The position numbers were made by a program, and so were the translations under genes. From Paraglomus occultum (lineage: Eukaryota > Glomeromycota > Glomeromycetes > Paraglomerales > Paraglomeraceae): a DNA stretch of 20,153 nt. The stretch lies in NCBI GenBank assembly GCA_910592205.1, contig CAJVPJ010000641.1, positions 1 to 20,153 of the forward strand, written 5' to 3'. Below are positions 1 through 9,304 of the stretch, one piece after another (positions within the stretch are counted from its first letter, which is position 1; the number at the start of each line of letters is the position of its first letter). The notes below the pieces were generated by a model. The model had not been told where the DNA came from, did no database searches, and was given only the letters and a program-made list of their open reading frames with translations.

Positions 1-1065
1 TTCGAAAAAATAGATTTTTCATATGTTTTACTATGTGATCGACAAAAATTACGTAGACTTTTGTCCAGTGAGTGTACCTACTATAGAAACATGCATCAAG
101 TCGTTAAAGATCTTAAGCGACGCATTGCGACATCTTAAGGCGATAGTAAAATGGGATCAAGATTCGTAAACCAAGAGCGAGGAATTTAAGACTAAACTAT
201 GTATCATTATTAGCGGCTCCATTCAGAATTCTTAATTTCCAAATCTGTCTCTTGTCCTTCATGAGAAAGCTCAGAACGACGTCATTCCAGAAGAATTCAA
301 CCAACAGTTTTTTACGGTGACATGGTTATTCGTTAATAATTACATAACCTAAAACGGTTAATTAATTTTTGCATATTTCACGTGACTGTTAGTATAAACG
401 AGCGGATCCGCTATAATAGTTATCACAGACATAATACATCTCTTGACGATATTGGTTCAGCTCGGTATGCGCCACTATCTTTGTTACAGCACTCCCGATG
501 CAATTTCGTATACATGACGAAAGTATGATTACATCCAAACTTGACTGTGTGATTACGTATCTGAGCGTGAGACAACATCAATGAGGTCAGCCACAAAATA
601 TGAAAGCCAAATATTTGTTGACGTCACAATACTATTGAATTTTCAGAGTCTTATTCGGCGCACATAGTGATCCCTAATTTACTGCGCTGTAGATGTAAAA
701 CAAATATTGTATTGCCTTGCTAAGAATGTTAATATTACTTAATAAAACCAAGTCTACCAGTATTGTGAAAATAATTATAAACTACTTTTATAAGTAACAT
801 CATCATCTTGCTGGAATAGTAATAATCGATCGAGGAGGGCGTGTGCGGTAATACATTGTGACCCCCCAAATTTATCACACGCTACGTAATGACATAGAAA
901 ATCCAGGCTATATTGTCACACGTTTATCGCACTATACCCATTTTGGTATTTTGCATTCCGAATATCACAAATATCGTTAAACCGTGTATTTCATTACGTT
1001 ATGATGAACGAGTGCACTTGTTAATTTGCGGTTTCAAGGTATTACGCCCAAGGAAGATGAAAATC
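1..1065. other. Left intergenic region, upstream of the CsbD gene
   Basis: No reading frame of convincing length or composition was seen on either strand, and the frames that exist are broken every few dozen codons. The stretch is AT-rich, with one more GC-rich patch near 826-870. The right part should hold the distal promoter of the CsbD-like gene, but I see no recognisable heat-shock or AGGGG-type stress-element array. A short exon of a gene reaching in from the left edge cannot be excluded. Confidence 0.5.
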
Positions 1066-1073
1066 TATATAAG
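1066..1073 (+). promoter_or_regulatory. TATA box of the CsbD-like gene
   Basis: TATATAAG sits 113 bases upstream of the ATG at 1186. That leaves room for a start site about 30 bases downstream and a leader of roughly 80 bases. A clear TATA box fits a strongly inducible gene such as a stress gene; inducibility is inference. Confidence 0.55.
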
Positions 1074-1185
1074 CACGATCTTCGAAGGTCAGGCTCAGCA
1101 AGCAATCCTCTCGAAAGTCGATTTCTCAACCTTTCAAAGTCCAATCTCATAATCTCATAACAACTCATATATTCAAAACTACCAA

Positions 1186-1596
1186 ATGTCTTCTCACGAC
1201 AACAATAACAACAACTCCAACGAGCCATCCAGAATATCCGGAAATAAGGAATACTACCAAGGCGCTGCCAAAGAAAAAGTAGGTCAACTCTTAGGCAATG
1301 AAAAACTCCAGGCAGAGGGCAACTACGCCAAGAATAAGGGAATGGCTGAGGTTGAGGCGGCCAAGACGAAAGGCTACGCGGAGGGTGAGTTGTGTTAATT
1401 AATAAATTGTACTTGTCGTCTTTATTCATTATGCGATGTTGTGCATTAAATGCTTTCGACTTTCTTAGGAACAACCGACAAAACCAAGGGTACTGTTAAG
1501 AATACAGTCGGCTCTGCAATCGGTAACGAACAATGGCAAGCGGAAGGTCAGGCGGATAAAGCGGCGGGTAATGCCAAACAGGAGGCGAACAAGTAA
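1186..1596 (+). CDS. CsbD-like stress-response protein
   Basis: Two exons, 1186-1384 and 1469-1596, are joined across an 84-nt intron (donor GTGAGT, acceptor TTCTTAG) and give 108 residues. The protein is very hydrophilic, rich in Lys, Glu, Ala, Gly and Asn, with no signal peptide or membrane segment. It consists of two related copies of the CsbD motif: a GxxKxKVGxxxGNExxQAEG-type block in exon 1 (GQLLGNEKLQAEG) and a second in exon 2 (GSAIGNEQWQAEG), each followed by an Ala/Lys-rich stretch. The CsbD family (Pfam CsbD) is best known from bacteria as general-stress proteins, and fungal members with duplicated motifs are common; the molecular activity is unknown. Without splicing the frame stops at 1396-1398 just after the donor, and splicing restores the second motif, which strongly supports the model. 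An AATAAA at 1685-1690 is a likely poly(A) signal. Confidence 0.9.
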
Positions 1597-1684
1597 ACGT
1601 AGAGGAGTGATTTAAGTTTGGAATTTTTATTATATATGTTTATCATAAGCTGCCATGTATCAATTATTCAATTATTTGACGTCA

Positions 1685-1690
1685 AATAAA
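1685..1690 (+). terminator. Poly(A) signal of the CsbD-like gene
   Basis: AATAAA lies 89 bases after the stop codon of the CsbD-like gene, in an AT-rich tail. The position is normal for a fungal 3' end. No cleavage site can be fixed from sequence alone. Confidence 0.45.
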
Positions 1691-2201
1691 TACAGTGCAC
1701 TGTGAATGATCATTGTTCTGTTTGTAATGTGTCATTGCTGAACTTTTTAGCTTAGAGTTAAAACTATAAATATAACGACAATGTGATTACTCGAATTATA
1801 ACCGGTTTTCGTCCGTCAATGTCAATATATTTGTATCATCAAAAGGATATTGTCGCCACTTACATCAATGTTAACGTTTGGTAAAAAAGTCTTTTATGCG
1901 GCTAACCACCTTAAAAGTGCTCATCAGACTCCAACGCTTATAATTAGTAATCACAGATAACTAGTAAATGATATTATCAAATGTATTATATATAGCACAA
2001 GGTTTATTATTATTACTTGTACTAAGAAACTGATGCATCATTCTCTGCGATTGTCAAAGGCATGCGTAGGAAGATCGCACATCTTTCTGTCACAAGATAG
2101 AAACTTAGTTTGCAGACGTTGAAGAAACAAATATTTACGCTAGGCATTTACCTTCAATCGGGCAGAATAAAATGTCTAGCTTTCTAAAAGCAAATAATAA
2201 A
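1691..2201. other. Intergenic spacer between the CsbD gene and tRNA-Glu
   Basis: AT-rich DNA without a supported gene. A 30-codon frame opens at the ATG at 1868, but it has no family resemblance and no splice support, so I do not call it. The last part precedes the tRNA, whose promoter is internal. Confidence 0.45.
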
Positions 2202-2273
2202 TCCGCATTGGTCTAGTGGTTAGGATTTCGCGCTTTCACCGCGACGGCCGGGGTTCGATTCCCCGATGCGGAA
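2202..2273 (+). tRNA. tRNA-Glu (anticodon UUC)
   Basis: Complete cloverleaf without an intron. The 7-bp acceptor stem pairs TCCGCAT (2202-2208) with ATGCGGA (2266-2272), followed by discriminator A2273. The anticodon stem pairs TCGCG (2228-2232) with CGCGA (2240-2244), and the loop CTTTCAC holds anticodon TTC at 2235-2237, which reads GAA/GAG. The T stem pairs CGGGG (2249-2253) with CCCCG (2261-2265) around the loop TTCGATT. The internal A box (about 2209-2219) and B box (GGTTCGATTCC, 2252-2262) are intact, so the gene should be transcribed by RNA polymerase III. CCA is not encoded, as expected in eukaryotes. Confidence 0.96.
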
Positions 2274-2277
2274 AAAA

Positions 2278-2285
2278 TTTTTTTT
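2278..2285 (+). terminator. RNA polymerase III terminator of tRNA-Glu
   Basis: A run of eight T residues begins five bases after the end of the tRNA, the usual RNA polymerase III stop signal. Confidence 0.85.
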
Positions 2286-2313
2286 CTAGTATGATCGTCA
2301 TCACAGTCGCAAT

Positions 2314-2478
2314 ATGGCTGAGCGTGCTAGCAAAACGGTACAAACCACATTATTTGATGCTAGCCGTAAGGAAATTAAACTCAGAAAGATTAGACGAGAA
2401 CGTCTAAAAGTGAAAAAACAAAACATCTCTGTTGAGATGATGCGACACATGTTTATTCTCTCCGCCCGGGCATTGTGA
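2314..2478 (+). CDS. Possible small basic protein, 54 residues
   Basis: An uninterrupted frame runs from the ATG at 2314 to the TGA at 2476-2478. The product is basic and helix-prone, with a Lys/Arg-rich stretch at about residues 18-35 (KEIKLRKIRRERLKVKKQ) and a more hydrophobic C-terminus. It starts only 29 bases after the tRNA terminator and ends 55 bases before the stop codon of the convergent Noc1 gene. I recognise no family. It could be a real small gene, the last piece of a decayed one, or chance. The amino-acid composition looks coding-like, but length alone proves nothing. Confidence 0.3.
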   Translation: MAERASKTVQTTLFDASRKEIKLRKIRRERLKVKKQNISVEMMRHMFILSARAL

Positions 2479-2529
2479 CAATCGCATGAATAAATAACGA
2501 ATCTCTAATTCTTGATTATATTGAATTAA

Positions 2530-2535
2530 TTTATT
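2530..2535 (-). terminator. Candidate poly(A) signal overlapping the Noc1 stop codon
   Basis: On the minus strand the stop TAA is immediately part of TTAATAAATTAA, so an AATAAA hexamer overlaps the last codon. If used, the 3' untranslated region would be very short, which would fit the closely spaced convergent ORF at 2314-2478. Use of this signal is inference. Confidence 0.3.
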
Positions 2536-5500
2536 AATCATCAAGCATGCTCGCATAATCATCAAAGCTAGCAAATGTAGGCAGGTGTTTCAATTTTTGT
2601 CGTTTGCTCTTGCGTTTACCTACAACATGGTTCAGTGTCAATAATCGTCACGGTAGCAATTATAATAATAGCACAAACTGCCTACCTTTGGATTGTGATT
2701 CAGCAGTGTCTACTTTTATCTTTGCACGCTTATCCTTTGTGAGCTTGCTGCCAACTCTAAGATCGATTTTATCTTCACCATCCTCATCATATTCAACTCC
2801 ATTTTCATCGACCTCGTCCTTATCACCTTCATTTGCTTCATCTTCATCGTCGTCTTCGTCTTCATCATCGTCGACGTCCTCGTCCTCCTCTTCTCCCCCT
2901 TCCTCACTCTCGTCATCCTCCTCTCCTTCCTCACTACCCTCGTTATCCTCAAGATTTAGAATATCGCTATCATCATCACTAAAGTCCATATCCATATCCT
3001 CCAAATCATCGTCATCCTCATCATCATCGACGTCAACATCTACTTCAGGTCTGTCAGCAACAATAGCTCGCCATATTTCTTCTTCTTCCTCCGAATCTGT
3101 TTCTTTATCATTATCCGCGACCTTTCGTTCCTTCTTTTTCTTTCGAGTTACGCCTTCGGAAGACAACTTTTGCGTAAAGTATTTATGGAAAAATATCTAT
3201 AGAAAAAGAGAAATCGTCCAAGAGGTAGAACGGTTAGTAATCACAATATGAACTGTGTTGCAAACCATTATCAGATCCTCCAATCAATGCAAATTTCTCT
3301 CGTTTTTTTTCAAATATACCTGGTCGACAGGCACATCTTCAATCTTTGTTCTCCAGAATTCTTCTGAATTAACATTGACTTCCATGTTCGCACTTGTTGA
3401 TGCTTTATTCGTAATCGCAACTGTCTCTTTCATGTCCTTCTTTTTAGGATTGCGGTAGACGAATCTCTCCAAGAAATGTGATAGCGTGTGAAGTTGAAGA
3501 TCCGGCTCGGTAGTATTTTGAATTCCATCTAAAAGTTGTGTTGCGTATAGGGATACAGATGGATGAAAGTGGTCAATGAACGGGCACTGTAAAGAGGGGA
3601 GGCAGAGAAGGGGACAGAATTAAAGCATAGAATAGCGTTGATTAGAAGAGCCTACTCGGAGAGGAGAAAGTGAAAGGAAAGTGCGACTTACCAATTCCCA
3701 TAGACACGTCTTGTCCGCGTTACTATACTGAGGAGCTCGTTTATGAGGATCGTATTTCAAAGAAGATGAATCGGGGGTGTTGCTCACATCAGCATCGACA
3801 TCAGTGATAGTTCGTTTCTTTGATTTTTTAGTTTTCGACTCCAATACAATGTCATGGACGTCATAACCCTCTGGTTGGAGCATCATTGCTTTTAAACCAG
3901 GTTTTTCTTGAATAAGCTAATAATACATGATAAAGCTCATTTTAATACATACACATGCCGGATGTTAAGCGTCAATCAAAAATCTCCCGTAACCAAAAGC
4001 CTTTTATCCCCATCCCCATTCCTTTTTTTTTTACCTTTGACAATGATATAAATACGCCACAAATAAACGGTGGTTCATGATGAGCTGCTGTTTGTACTAT
4101 TCTTTTTACAAAGGCTTTCACTCTCGCTAATAACTTGTCAGCCCTGAGTGCCTTGAAGAGTAGATTCATATACATTGCTTGTTTCGATGTAGTTATTAAA
4201 CGTGGGTCTAGTAGCGATTCGTATAACGTTCGGTAGAAACGATCCGTTACTGACTATATGGGAAAACACTAGAATATTAGCCTACATTAGATTCGTTCGC
4301 TGTATACAAGGATTACATTATCCATATAGAACATTGTTTTTTTCTTTTTACCTCTTTAACTGAACTTATGTGAAATATCAATACAAGCGCTTGAATACTT
4401 ATGTTGAAAGTTCCGCTGTACGTGATTCGAAAAAGCGTATCAATGTTTTTGTCGTACCTGTTTCGGCAAAGCAAACACAATATTAATGCCCAATCTTCAA
4501 CCTGTAACATATCTTATTAAGCGAGTAAATGTACTTACACTTTATCGTCAATTTTTGCAAACGGAAACGCGCGATTGACGCCTGTCAATACAGCAGCAAG
4601 TATCTTTGAATTCAATGACTCTTCTTCAACGTAAAGACTTGCCTTATTCTCGTTATTATTCGCTTTCTTTCCTTTACTCCCAGACGTTTTTCCCTTCTTC
4701 ACGTCCTTGGATTTCTTGTTCTTCTTGTTACCATCATTCTCATTGTTGGCATTGATACCCAATAGTTTTCGAAACATTGCAAAGTATATATCAACCAGCT
4801 TGTTCGCTACATCGACTTGCTTTTTGTTTAGCATCAGCTGACTCAATGACAAAATCCCGTAATATTGAGCATGTGCATTAGCGTTTGGGAGAAGGATCAA
4901 TTGTTCTATCTCGCGCACAACAAAAATTTTCATGTTTGGGTGGACCTCTAGTAATTTCTGAACCAGGAATGACGCCTTTGACGCAATTTTCTTATCTTGA
5001 TCTCCCTAAAGAAAAAAAAGTATACTTATCGTTAAATCGTATCCGTAATACATATAGTTGTCTGTTGTTTTGTAAATAAAAAATCGTGGACAATACCAGT
5101 TTATTGATAAATAGCTTGAGGAGATTCTGTTCTTGTTCAGGTTTCTCTCGTAATAGTTCAAATATAAATTCGAGCATTTGCTGACGAACATGCACTAACA
5201 CATCATGTGAAAGAGCCTGTATCCATAACGTTTTCTTTAGACATTGATTTCACTCTACACAATTATGCTGGATGGACTAAATCTTACCTCGATAACACGG
5301 ATCATCTCGAAATAGCACGTCTTGAGATGGTTCTCAAAAGCCCAAATTATTAAATGCGACGATGTTACCTTGGGATCTCCAAGAGGCTGATCACGAAAGT
5401 ACCTACAATGCCAAATCAGCACAAATCGTCAAAAGCTTGGCCATCTAAAAGAAACAGAACTTTTGTTGCTGACCCTTATATGTATATACCCGTCATGTTT

Positions 5501-5896
5501 TTCTTACTTTAATTTCCGATCCGGCAACAAAGTCTCGATCATCAAATTCTTCATACTCTCCAACGCCAACAGAGCCTCATGTCGACTCTTTTTCCTCACC
5601 ATTCCCATCAACATGTCTAAAGATTTAACGGTATGGATTGCAGATTCATCTATTAAAACGCACAATGTCGAAATTTTATCTTTTAAAGTGCCTGATTTTA
5701 ACATAGATGAATAGAACGAGCGATCAGAGGCGGATAATGTGTTGGTTTTCTCATATAATGTGTTTTCATCTCGTAAAAGGGATTCCGCGCGAGTCTGTAT
5801 ATCTGACGTGGGAGAATTTTTCGATACTGATTGAGAGAGGGGAGGAAGAGTTATTAGATACCATCTCCGCGTGGGTTGAACGTGTAGGGTTGGCAT
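2534..5896 (-). CDS. MAK21: Noc1/Mak21/CEBPZ ribosome biogenesis factor
   Basis: Ten exons on the minus strand: 5896-5508, 5402-5288, 5216-5097, 5005-4539, 4457-4352, 4253-4035, 3916-3692, 3586-3320, 3196-2686 and 2619-2534. All junctions are GT-AG, and the joined frame is open for 834 residues. In yeast the Noc1 (Mak21)-Noc2 complex binds early 60S pre-ribosomes in the nucleolus. Family hallmarks seen: a helical-repeat N-terminal half ([14 protein letters not shown] near residue 195; [14 protein letters not shown] near 355), the CBF/Mak21 domain at about 400-600 ([67 protein letters not shown]), then FVYRNPKKK and [11 protein letters not shown]. An Asp/Glu tract covers about 690-785. The last exon encodes the tail [16 protein letters not shown]. 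The protein is shorter than yeast Mak21 (1025 residues, from memory), mainly at the N-terminus. I chose the first in-frame ATG after an upstream stop, so an upstream exon could be missing. Confidence 0.93.
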
Positions 5897-6122
5897 TTTT
5901 TGGAAGATTGAATTCAATGTGCTTGTGCGAATTATATCAATCCGATTTTCTCGAAAATTCACGTGATCAACCCGACGAAAAAATAAATTGCATCATCATT
6001 TAGAATTCAACCAAATCTTTGTCAAATTGGATGGGCTTTGGCAGTAATAATAAGTATCATGATTCTCTTGGACAAAAACTTGCTGTTAAGTAATCGTCAA
6101 GGTCAATTTATCGGGAACAATC

Positions 6123-6436
6123 ATGTCCACTTTTTATAAGCCCAAGAGGTGTGCGAATCCTTTTCTTACCCAGTTTAATGAGCAGGGTATCGATGGCGAT
6201 ATGTATACAAAGAGACAATTTTGACATCTGATTCAGGTTTATTCGCTTTCGGTAAAAAGCATTTAAATGTCAGGAACCATTTGAATCGCAAGTCTAACAA
6301 GAAATTGCTGGCAACTTGTTCCCAGATTAAAACAAAAAGCAAGGCGGGGAACATCCAAGTAATTAAAATTTTTCTTTTATTTCTGTCTTTGTAGGCTGAC
6401 CCATCTTAATAATCTGGACAGATTGCATTTCTGTAA
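6123..6436 (+). CDS. Possible small spliced gene, 66 residues, basic
   Basis: Proposed exons are 6123-6186, 6237-6358 and 6422-6436. Intron 1 (50 nt) starts GTATCG and ends TTCAG with a TTGAC-like branch point. Intron 2 (63 nt) starts GTAATT and ends GGACAG with a GCTGAC branch point. Joined, they encode a Lys/Asn-rich protein starting MSTFYKPKRCANPF and containing FGKKHLNVRNHLNRKSNKK. I recognise no family. Exon 1 stops at once if intron 1 is kept, and splicing restores a frame of similar composition, which is the main support. The ATG lies 226 bases from the Noc1 ATG on the other strand, so the two would share a divergent promoter. The opposite strand also has a short open frame here, so strand choice is not certain, and the 3' end is the weakest part. 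Confidence 0.38.
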
Positions 6437-6499
6437 GTCGGTCTCGAAACCTGACTTGATATATATTCAAGCACCATGATCATAAAAATGCTCAATTTT

Positions 6500-6700
6500 C
6501 TTGTCGCTTTCTAAAAGTCTTTCACGGTTAAAGTGTTCTTGGGCTTGACTAATAATACTAACACCAGATTGGCGCCATTACGCTTTTCGGAAATCATCTC
6601 CATAAGCGGCCCGCTGCCGACTTCATATGACCGGGGATTGCATGCGTAAGTTTCGTTCTTTTGTTTGTCTTTGTCTACTGCATGCATTTGCATTGTGCGT
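6500..6700. other. Coding-like block of undecided strand
   Basis: Both strands are open. On the minus strand 6693-6511 encodes 60 residues (containing RSYEVGSGPLMEMISEK and LVLVLLVKPK). On the plus strand, about 6514-6651 encodes 46 residues (containing KVFLGLTNNTNTRLAPL) and is flanked by an AG before TCTTTC and a GTAAGT right after the GCATGC codons, so it looks like an internal exon. I cannot join either version in frame to a neighbour. It may be an exon of the 6123 gene, of an N-terminal extension of Noc1, or a relic. Confidence 0.3.
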
Positions 6701-7681
6701 TGTAATGACGACGTAAGCTACATGATAAGCAATGCATTCCCACGCAATACGAAAATCATTTACCAATATTCAAATATTCGAGTAATTGTTTTGGATAGGG
6801 ATGATCAAGTCTAACTGGTATATTTGGTCGAGTCTATTTTTAGCTTTACAATAAATTCTACTACGAGGTAAAAACGATGGATTTGACTATTATAATAATA
6901 TTTATCGTCAACAATTATTTTATGGTTTGTACCTGTAATCTGAGTCTTTTCTTTTTAATATCGTAAGGTTTGCTTAAACGTGCGTGCTTTTCATTTAAGA
7001 GTTTCATTTAAGAATATACAATCAATAGGACTATCGGATTATTCCCTCTCCTGATACTGTTTTCTTTTCTTGGCTTATCCGATTGTTACAGTCTACTGTA
7101 CTGTTAATTATTCAAATATACAACCCACGTGTTGATTTAACCCATTCGAGCAATATCTTAGGACAGTTATCCGATTAAAGAGGTTAATCAACGTTGGTCC
7201 TATGTCTTGCGCATATTTAACAATCAACCCGATTTCGGCAAATATAAGGAGACTCAACAATAACTTTTACAATCGGAATAAACGTTCATTTGCACCGAAT
7301 ACTGACCAATAAACTCACGATTCATGGGAAAAATCACTCAAACAATGGACACAAGTTTAGTTTAATTTTATTATTATCAACCCGAACAATTATAAGGAAA
7401 TCTGTAACAATAATAAGGTGATGAAAATAGAAAGCGGTATAAGCAATCCAATTTAACCCCACTTTTAAAATTGTATGTGAAACGTGTGACGTCCCCTTTT
7501 GTCATTGCATTGATGTTTTTACTTTTACTTTGTAATGTATTCGGTATTTTGACCAGTGAAAGCTTACGTTTATTAATACTAATACATATCATATTGTTCT
7601 ATAATTATTAAGCTTAATGAAATCCCCTGGAGAAAGAAAAACAACAAACAAAACACACACATAAATGCCCGTATTCTATAA
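6701..7681. other. Intergenic region without a supported gene
   Basis: About 1 kb of AT-rich sequence with frequent stops in all frames. It lies downstream of the F-box gene, which is read toward it. A CACGTG palindrome is present near 7126, but isolated copies are expected by chance. I see no RNA gene or repeat. Confidence 0.5.
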
Positions 7682-8919
7682 TTATCTATGTAAGTGTTCG
7701 CGACGGTGTTCGCGGCGGTGAATGACTGGTTCGTGCTCTTCGGTCTTTGATTTTGTATGTGGCTTTTTAATACTATCAGATTTGCCTCTACATCTTTCAT
7801 CGATCTCGTCTGCCCATTGTTTCAAATCTGACATGTTGAAGCAATCCTTCAACTCCACCGATCTTAACGCTGGAAACGAAGCCGATATCAACTCCTTAGC
7901 CATATCGCTATTTACATTATAACACCAATCAAATACTATCACCTCAATTTGTGTACATATTTGTAGAGCCGCAAATGGCTTTTCGTATGTTGCAAAATTA
8001 ATACTACGAAATTCCATAAATCTTAATGTTTTTGATAGCGTCACTATGCCAACATTCATCACTACAAAAAATCTATTAAGTCCAGGCGGTGGTTGCACAA
8101 TCAACTCATCTAGTTCATTCTGCTCAAGCATTGCGGCAAACGGACGATGTTCATCATCACTTCCTCTGTCTTTCATCCATGCAGTAAATTTTAGTTCTAG
8201 TATTTTCTAATTAGTGTAGTAGACGAATTAAATTAATACAATTTCCTAACGAAAAAACACGACATTTGTAAAGTACTCAATTCGTATAAAAAGTCTCTTC
8301 GGGCAATTTGAATAATGCATCGAACGGGATTCCCACATACCAACTCTTTAAAAGTCCCTGGCAATTTTTCATGGAATTTACCAAAAAATGCTGGGGTTCT
8401 AATAACTAGCTTCGTGGTTTTTACTATAATTGGACAAATGTCGGGATCGAGAAGAATCATAGCATCGTCCACGTCGCAATGGAATTCCGAACCCTCTCCG
8501 TATGACTCCCATCGGACTATCAACGTCCGAGCCTGTGCGTGAGAACGAGCATAAGCTCGCAATATCGCACGAACCAATTGCCTCCGTCCCGCCTTCATTT
8601 TGATATCCGGCTGTGTTTGTATCCACCTCGTTATAAGATAAAACAGCTTAAAAAAGTTTAATGTTTCTAAATATGCAGGATAGTGAAACATAGGCTTTTG
8701 GTTGCTATGTGGCAAATACATATCAATGTCCTGTCTATCTTCTTCAGAGAGACAATATTTTATCAATGTGTTTATTTTTCTTATATTTGTGAAGGGGTCA
8801 GCCCAGGCCAAGCGAACGACTAGCGCGGCCCAGGCTCTACATACTGGAAGGCATGATGCTAAATCTTGCTCAGAGGATAGAGAACTGAAGACTCGAAATA
8901 GAAGTTCTGGGTTGTCCAT
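7682..8919 (-). CDS. F-box protein, Glomeromycotina-like
   Basis: Two exons are proposed, 8919-8251 and 8206-7682, giving 397 residues. The start is the ATG at 8919, since the codon before it is not an ATG. Residues 4-40 form an F-box (PELLFRVFSSL, then LASCLPVCRAWAALV), the segment that binds Skp1 in SCF ubiquitin ligases. The rest is a long helical and leucine-rich region typical of the large fungal F-box families (LETLNFFKLFYLI near 85-97; ALRSVELKDCFNMSDLKQW in exon 2), probably for substrate binding. The C-terminus is basic with a short HRREHRREHLHR repeat. The 44-nt intron (GTTAGG to TTAG) keeps phase and reads into ILELKFTAWMKD, but it is short. An alternative from GTACTT at 8276 to the AG at 8196-8195 also keeps frame. 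The substrate is unknown. Confidence 0.8.
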
Positions 8920-8997
8920 CAAGGAAAAAGATTCTAAGACTCCGGTTATATCAATTTTTTAGTATGTTGCACAAAATGTCCAAAATTATATATCGAT

Positions 8998-9198
8998 ATG
9001 GTTGCACACACACATCGTTCAATCAGTCCTGAAGTTATCTTAAATGTCGGAGAAATGACTGTCGGGGAAGTGATTGTCGGGGAAATCCAGACCACATCAA
9101 AATCCAATAATTTGAACCCTATTGTTTCAATAATGTCTCAGAAGATTACGGGTATCTGGAAAAATGGGTTTATGAGTTTTAATCCGTCCGAAAAATAA
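8998..9198 (+). CDS. Doubtful 66-residue ORF with an in-frame 15-bp repeat
   Basis: An ATG-started frame runs divergently from the F-box gene, 78 bases from its ATG. Its middle contains three copies of a 15-bp unit that translates to VGEMTVGEVIVGEI. I recognise no family and see no splice signals that would extend it. The short length and the F-box promoter position make a chance frame quite possible. Confidence 0.2.
   Translation: MVAHTHRSISPEVILNVGEMTVGEVIVGEIQTTSKSNNLNPIVSIMSQKITGIWKNGFMSFNPSEK
9045..9087. repeat. 15-bp direct repeat, about three copies
   Basis: Units begin at 9045, 9060 and 9075 with the core TGTCGG(A/G)GAA(A/G)TGA; the third is cut short. The unit length is a multiple of three, so it does not break the overlapping frame. 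Confidence 0.75.
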
Positions 9199-9304
9199 GG
9201 GTTGAATTTGTAATCAGACAGAATCTTCATCTCTGATGTCGTAATATAAACAAATGAAAATTATTTGTAAATAGTTATATTCCTAATTAAGAAAGCCGTA
9301 TATT

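Noticed and set aside
1868-1960. 30-codon plus-strand frame starting at ATG 1868
   Set aside because: Too short, no splice extension in frame and no recognisable motif.
2216-2407. 63-codon ORF starting inside the tRNA
   Set aside because: It overlaps the tRNA-Glu gene and its terminator, and the composition is explained by the tRNA sequence.
2604-3251. 215-codon plus-strand ORF rich in Ser
   Set aside because: It is the antisense of the Asp/Glu-rich exon of Noc1; poly-Asp/Glu codons read backwards give Ser runs. The spliced minus-strand gene explains the region fully.
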